64,000 nucleotides of DNA from Haberlea rhodopensis (Eukaryota > Streptophyta > Magnoliopsida > Lamiales > Gesneriaceae), in contig CAJQUN010000003.1 in assembly GCA_907163345.1 (NCBI GenBank), positions 29,341,879-29,405,878 of the forward strand, written 5' to 3'. The first letter of the stretch is position 1. The number at the start of each line of letters is the position of its first letter. This document shows, piece by piece, positions 59,787 to 64,000 of this stretch. Under the pieces are notes generated by a model, which was given only the letters and a program-made list of their open reading frames with translations, was not told the DNA's origin and ran no database searches. The position numbers were made by a program, and so were the translations under genes.

Positions 59787-62700
59787 TAGGGTTGCTTACC
59801 GGTTGGAACCGGTCCGGTCCGGAACCGGCCGGTTCCGGACCCGTTATGGGCGGAACCGGTCCGGTCCGTTAAGGAACCGGATCGAACCGGTTCCGGTTCC
59901 AACCGGTTCCGGTTTGGTTCGGATCCTTAACGGATTTTCGTATTTTTTTTTTTTAATGAGGCGTAGCTACGTCCCATTCAGGCGTAGCTACGCCTAAGCT
60001 ACGGGTTTTTTTTAAGAGGCGTAACTACGCCTCCAAAGTGGCGTAGTTACACCTCATTTAAAAAAAAAAAAAATCTAAATAAAGTGGTAATTTTTAAAGG
60101 GTTTAGAAATTTAACAATTTTTATGGGTTATTTAAACATGTCTATGTGTTTAAATACTTCTAGCATACAAATAATTATAAAGACATGACAATTGAAAATC
60201 TAAATAAAAAAATATTACAATTTAGTACTTAGCAGTCTTCATAATTGATAAGTATTGTTTTGGCTATCTCTTCTTCTTGCTCGTCATAATGATTTACGAA
60301 TTCGTCAACCGTCCCATCTCTTCAATTTTTGCATTCTGCTTCAAACCAATCTTTAAGTAACGTGAGCATGCATAACGAATCAGCTGATAGACTACTTCTT
60401 TAGTCTCCAATAATACGGCCGCATGTTGAGAATGCCGATTCAGAAGCGACGCTTGAAGCTTGTACAACATACACGTCTCTAGCCATTTTGGCTAAGATAG
60501 GGAATTGTGCTGCATTGGACTTCCACCATTGTAAGACGTCGAAGTTGTCTTCGGTTAGAAATTGATAATTCAGATAAATTTGCAACTCAGTCGACGTGCT
60601 AGTAGAAGGTCCTTTTCCCTTAAGTTTTTTCCTGTCCAGCAGTCTAAGCAAATTGATTGCCCCACCTTTAGATTGAGCTTGGGGTTGTTCTTCAACAGGC
60701 CTTTGTTGCGATGATTCACTTGCCTGTTGATTATAATACAATTGAAACATATTTTGGAGAGATTGCATTGTAGACGTCTTTTGATCGTCAACAACCTTCC
60801 CCAAAAATTTAGCATAATATTCAAAAAATATCTCAAATGAAGTTAAACATTGACTAGGATCTAGCAATGTTGCGATGCAGTGCACGGGTGGGATTTGTTC
60901 CCAATACTTTATAAATTTAGTTTCCATTGCACTAACAAAAGCATGCAAGTCATAGTCATCTCTAAATTCTATAAATTTATCAAACATGTTAAATACTAAA
61001 GGAATAAAATAAATGGAAGTTGGATAAGTAACACCAGAGAAACGTTCTGTCGCTTCTTTGAAAGTACCTAACAATGATACACAATTTTCAACAAATTCCC
61101 AATCCTCATCAGTCAAATAAATACTTTCATCGCTATCAGGCATTTGATATGAATTATAAAATGGAGTTAAAATATCTTTGTAAGGTAACATAGCATGCAA
61201 CAAATTGTACAACGAATTCCACCTAGTTTCTATTGGTGATGGAAAAAGAAGATGCTTTAAACCATTAGATAAACACAATTGTTTCCAATCACGCTTAACA
61301 CGGCTCGTGCGTAACCATTTAGCGCAGTATTTCATTTTGTCAATACATGCTGAGGATTGTCCTCATAACCAACTTTAACAGCCAAATTAATCACATGACA
61401 TGCACATCTAACATGAAAAAAAATACCATCAAACATTGGTTTAAGATAGGTCTTTAAATCACGCATCGCAGCATTGTTATTCGCAGCATTGTCTAATGTG
61501 ATTGAAAATACCTTATCCTGAATTCCATAATGTCTACAAGTGTTGAATACATATTTAGCAATTACATAACCAGTATGTGCACAATCTAACTCATCTAAAG
61601 ACAAAATCCGTTTTTGCATACACCAATTATCATCAATCCAATGACAAGTGACAACAAGATATGAATCTGAATTTACATTTGTCCAAATATCGGTTGTTAA
61701 GCTAACCCTACAAGGCAAACTAGAAAGATGTTGAAACAATGTATTTCTATATTCAACAAATACGTCCATACAATTTCTTTTTAGTGTGTGCCTGGATATA
61801 TGTTTAAACATGGGTTGTATAGACGAAGCAAATTCAATAAAACCAGCACGTTCAGCTTGTATAAAAGGTAGTTCACATATGATCACATATCTAACAAGTG
61901 ACCTACGATTAATTTCAGCAGTTAAAATAAAATTCGTGCCAGTAAGAATATTAATTTGTGCTTGTGTTGCTTCTCGACTTAATGGTTGTAATGTTGTCTC
62001 ATCAAAATTATATTTTTTTACTAAGTGTTTTTTAAATGTTCCGGTGCCTCCACTGGAACCATCGGCTTTATATGAATACTGGATCTTACATAATTTACAT
62101 ATTGCAACAGATTCATTAGTACCTTCTTTTTGACCGAGTTCAAAGTGATCCCATATCTTACTTCTTTTGGCACGAGTAGGTAGTCTACTTGCTGCTGTAG
62201 TGGCTCCGGATGACTCCACATGTTGTCTTTCTTGGGCTTGGGCAGCAACAGGTTCGGCAGGTTGTTGGGGTTGTTGTGGTTCGACATTCATAGAACAACC
62301 ACCAACATCGAGGTCAGCAAAAAAATCATAACTTTCATTTAACTCAGGAATTGGCACAGGCAAATTCATTGCAGAAGATGAACTCAGTGATAGACGACCC
62401 GGAACGAGACCCCGACTACGACCCCGGCTACGACCAGCACCACTGCTAGATGAAGATGCCATTATGATATAAGACTATAAGTAAATTGTAAATAGCACAA
62501 TTGAGAGAAAAATATGAGAGTGAAGTAATTTTCGTTACAAGAATTGTTATGAAACAATACACAACACAACATCCCCTATTTATATATATATTTTTTTTAT
62601 TAAAAATTTTTAAAAAAATAAAAATAAAAAGTTAACGTTGGCAACGGCTAAGAGCCGTTGCCAACGTTAACATTGTTAACGTTGAAGGCAACGTTAACAA

Positions 62701-62977
62701 ATGTTAACGTTGCCTTCTTCAATTTTTATTTTTTTTTTATTTATTTATTTTTTTTAAATCTACCGGTTCCGGTTTGGGAACCGGAACCGGACCGGTAGGA
62801 CCGGAACCGGCGGTCCTACCGGTTTGGTTCTTCGGGACTGCCCCGGACCGGTTTCTAACCGGTAGAAACTGGTCCGGGGCGAACCGGAACCGTTAAGTCC
62901 GGTTCCGGTTTCGGACCGGACTTAACGGTCCGAATCCGGGCAGGGTCCGGTTTGACCCGGCCCGGTAAGCAGCCCTA
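59787..62977 (-). mobile_element. hAT DNA transposon, full length
   Basis: 8-bp TSD gtatcatt at 59779-59786 and 62978-62985. Terminal inverted repeats TAGGGYTGCTTACCGG. Subterminal 150-180 bp on both sides are dense in ACCGG/CCGGT words, and the left side also has four copies of GGCGTAGCTACGCC-like palindromes at 59958-60056. It encodes one transposase on the minus strand. The perfect TSD suggests a fairly recent insertion. Confidence 0.95.
60229..62462 (-). pseudogene. hAT transposase, disrupted by a frameshift and stops
   Basis: ATG at 62462 opens a Ser/Arg-rich N-terminus, then a BED-type zinc finger (SKIWDHFELGQKEG, CKLCKIQYSYKADG, TFKKHLVKKYN; the last His seems replaced by Asn). The catalytic core follows (LTTDIWTNVNSDSYLVVTCHWID, SITLDNAANNNAAMRDL, FHVRCACHVINLAVK). 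Near 61335 the frame breaks and resumes with YCAKWLRTS and FPSPIETRWNSLYNLL. The C-terminal dimerisation region is clear (FDVLQWWKSNAAQFPILAKMA, VASESAFSTCGR). TAA at 60400 cuts the conserved end, which continues readable to 60229. The enzyme would cut and paste the element and its deletion derivatives; this copy probably cannot. Confidence 0.9.
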
Positions 62978-62985
62978 GTATCATT

Positions 62986-63873
62986 CCATGAGATGGAAGA
63001 AGGGGAGACGTAGAAGCATTTGTGCTTCGAACTTCCGAAACAAATACTTGTGTTATTTACTTTATTGCATTTATTTACCTTACTGTTTTGATTAGCAATG
63101 TGAAGCATTTTCTGTGCTTGTCAAAACACCAAAGTGTAGCTCACTAAGTGTTTGATAAAATGTTTTAACCAAACTGTTTTTACATATTTACTTGCATAAC
63201 TTTAAAATGATTTTCAAATGGTTACTCGGTTATAGATCGGGTTATGTCGAGTGTCTTTCGCTTGGTTTAAAAACTGAACTCGATATAATCTCTCGTTGCA
63301 ATGATTTCAAGAACACGAGCTATTGAAGCTCAAGTTAGTTGAATTCGGATATGGAGGTCAAAGTTGAGCAGATGCAATTTAGGGTTTTCATTAAAATTTA
63401 GGGGAGGTTTATGTAGCGGCCATCTATTTTACTAACGACATGACTTGTCCGTAATGTTTAACCTAACTTGATTGGAGGTTTCTGTAATTTTCAAACCATA
63501 GAGGAGGTTTCTGTAATTACGTCAAAGTCGAAGGGATGTAATTATATCTATAATTATTGTTATTGAAATAATTATAAAATAATATTTTATGTATGTCTTA
63601 TCAGCAAATCCATATAATTCCACAATGTGTGCCTTTTATATTATATAAATAGGTTTAGCATGTCGTAAATTGTAGAAGATGGGTCATTTCATATTTTTAA
63701 AATATTTTCTCTGATTTTGACATATTATTCTTTTTGGACATGGCTTGTTGTCTTTTATATATTTTTTTGGCTTTCATTTATATTGGACATTTAGTTTGAT
63801 GTGATTGTTTGAAGTTAGATATATTATATTGGTGTAATGGTACTTTTTTTATTATGAACAACTTAAAACTATG

Positions 63874-63927
<54 letters not shown>

Positions 63928-64000
63928 ACGTCATCATCGGTTAAACCAACCGATCAAATCTGTAACAAGTAAGGGTATCGATTTTATGTTCATTCCGGTT
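62986..64000. other. Continuation of LTR-like sequence, then AT-rich DNA
   Basis: To about 63390 the sequence looks like the second half of the LTR-like block. Around 63395-63545 two ggaggtttctgtaatt words flank a short MITE-like end. No gene follows up to the window edge. Confidence 0.4.
63874..63925. repeat. (AC)n(AT)n microsatellite
   Basis: About ten ac units followed by about fifteen at units. Confidence 0.9.

Overview
This window is eukaryotic plant DNA, most likely from a eudicot. Its genes have GT-AG introns, it holds a plant-type HMG-CoA reductase gene, and most of the rest is plant transposable elements (Helitron with an RPA gene, Ty1/copia, RTE-type LINE, hAT, Mutator-like and Harbinger-like) in AT-rich DNA. 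The species cannot be fixed from sequence alone.

Layout. 1-272: 3' end of an SRC2-like gene. 273-5100: mostly non-coding, with a GC-rich exon-like stretch near 3.1-3.3 kb. About 5.1-14.46 kb: a Helitron with an uninterrupted Rep/helicase ORF, a 13-exon RPA1-like gene and a resolved 3' terminus (10-bp hairpin, then CTAG). 15.2-16.9 kb and 40.96-41.21 kb (minus strand): two parts of one AXR4-like gene about 24 kb apart. The main part is frameshifted and carries a LINE fragment. Between them lies a TE nest: an old copia element (A), cut by a gag-only LTR element (20068-25214, TSD ctttt) and by a young 10.5-kb copia element (B, 26101-36603, TSD gttta, two 1111-bp LTRs, extra ORF after pol), then a 1.7-kb palindromic Mutator-like element (36901-38631).

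41.6-47.3 kb: a Harbinger-like MITE, a second palindromic Mutator-like element and a 5'-truncated LINE with an 18-bp TSD. 47.8-50.0 kb (minus): a complete HMGR gene in three coding exons, the only clearly intact host gene. 50-64 kb: AT-rich intergenic DNA with a possible mitochondrial insertion, a fold-back MITE, an internally deleted hAT copy, and a 3.2-kb hAT element (59787-62977, TSD gtatcatt) inserted in an older LTR-like sequence.

How it fits together: the Helitron is the only element here with uninterrupted transposition genes. HMGR makes mevalonate at the ER. AXR4 in plants is an ER protein needed for AUX1 auxin-carrier trafficking, but the copy here looks dead. A recurring theme is that several unrelated elements carry arrays of short palindromes (GGCGAT/ATCGCC words, AGTCGCCATCT half-sites, GGCGTAGCTACGCC).
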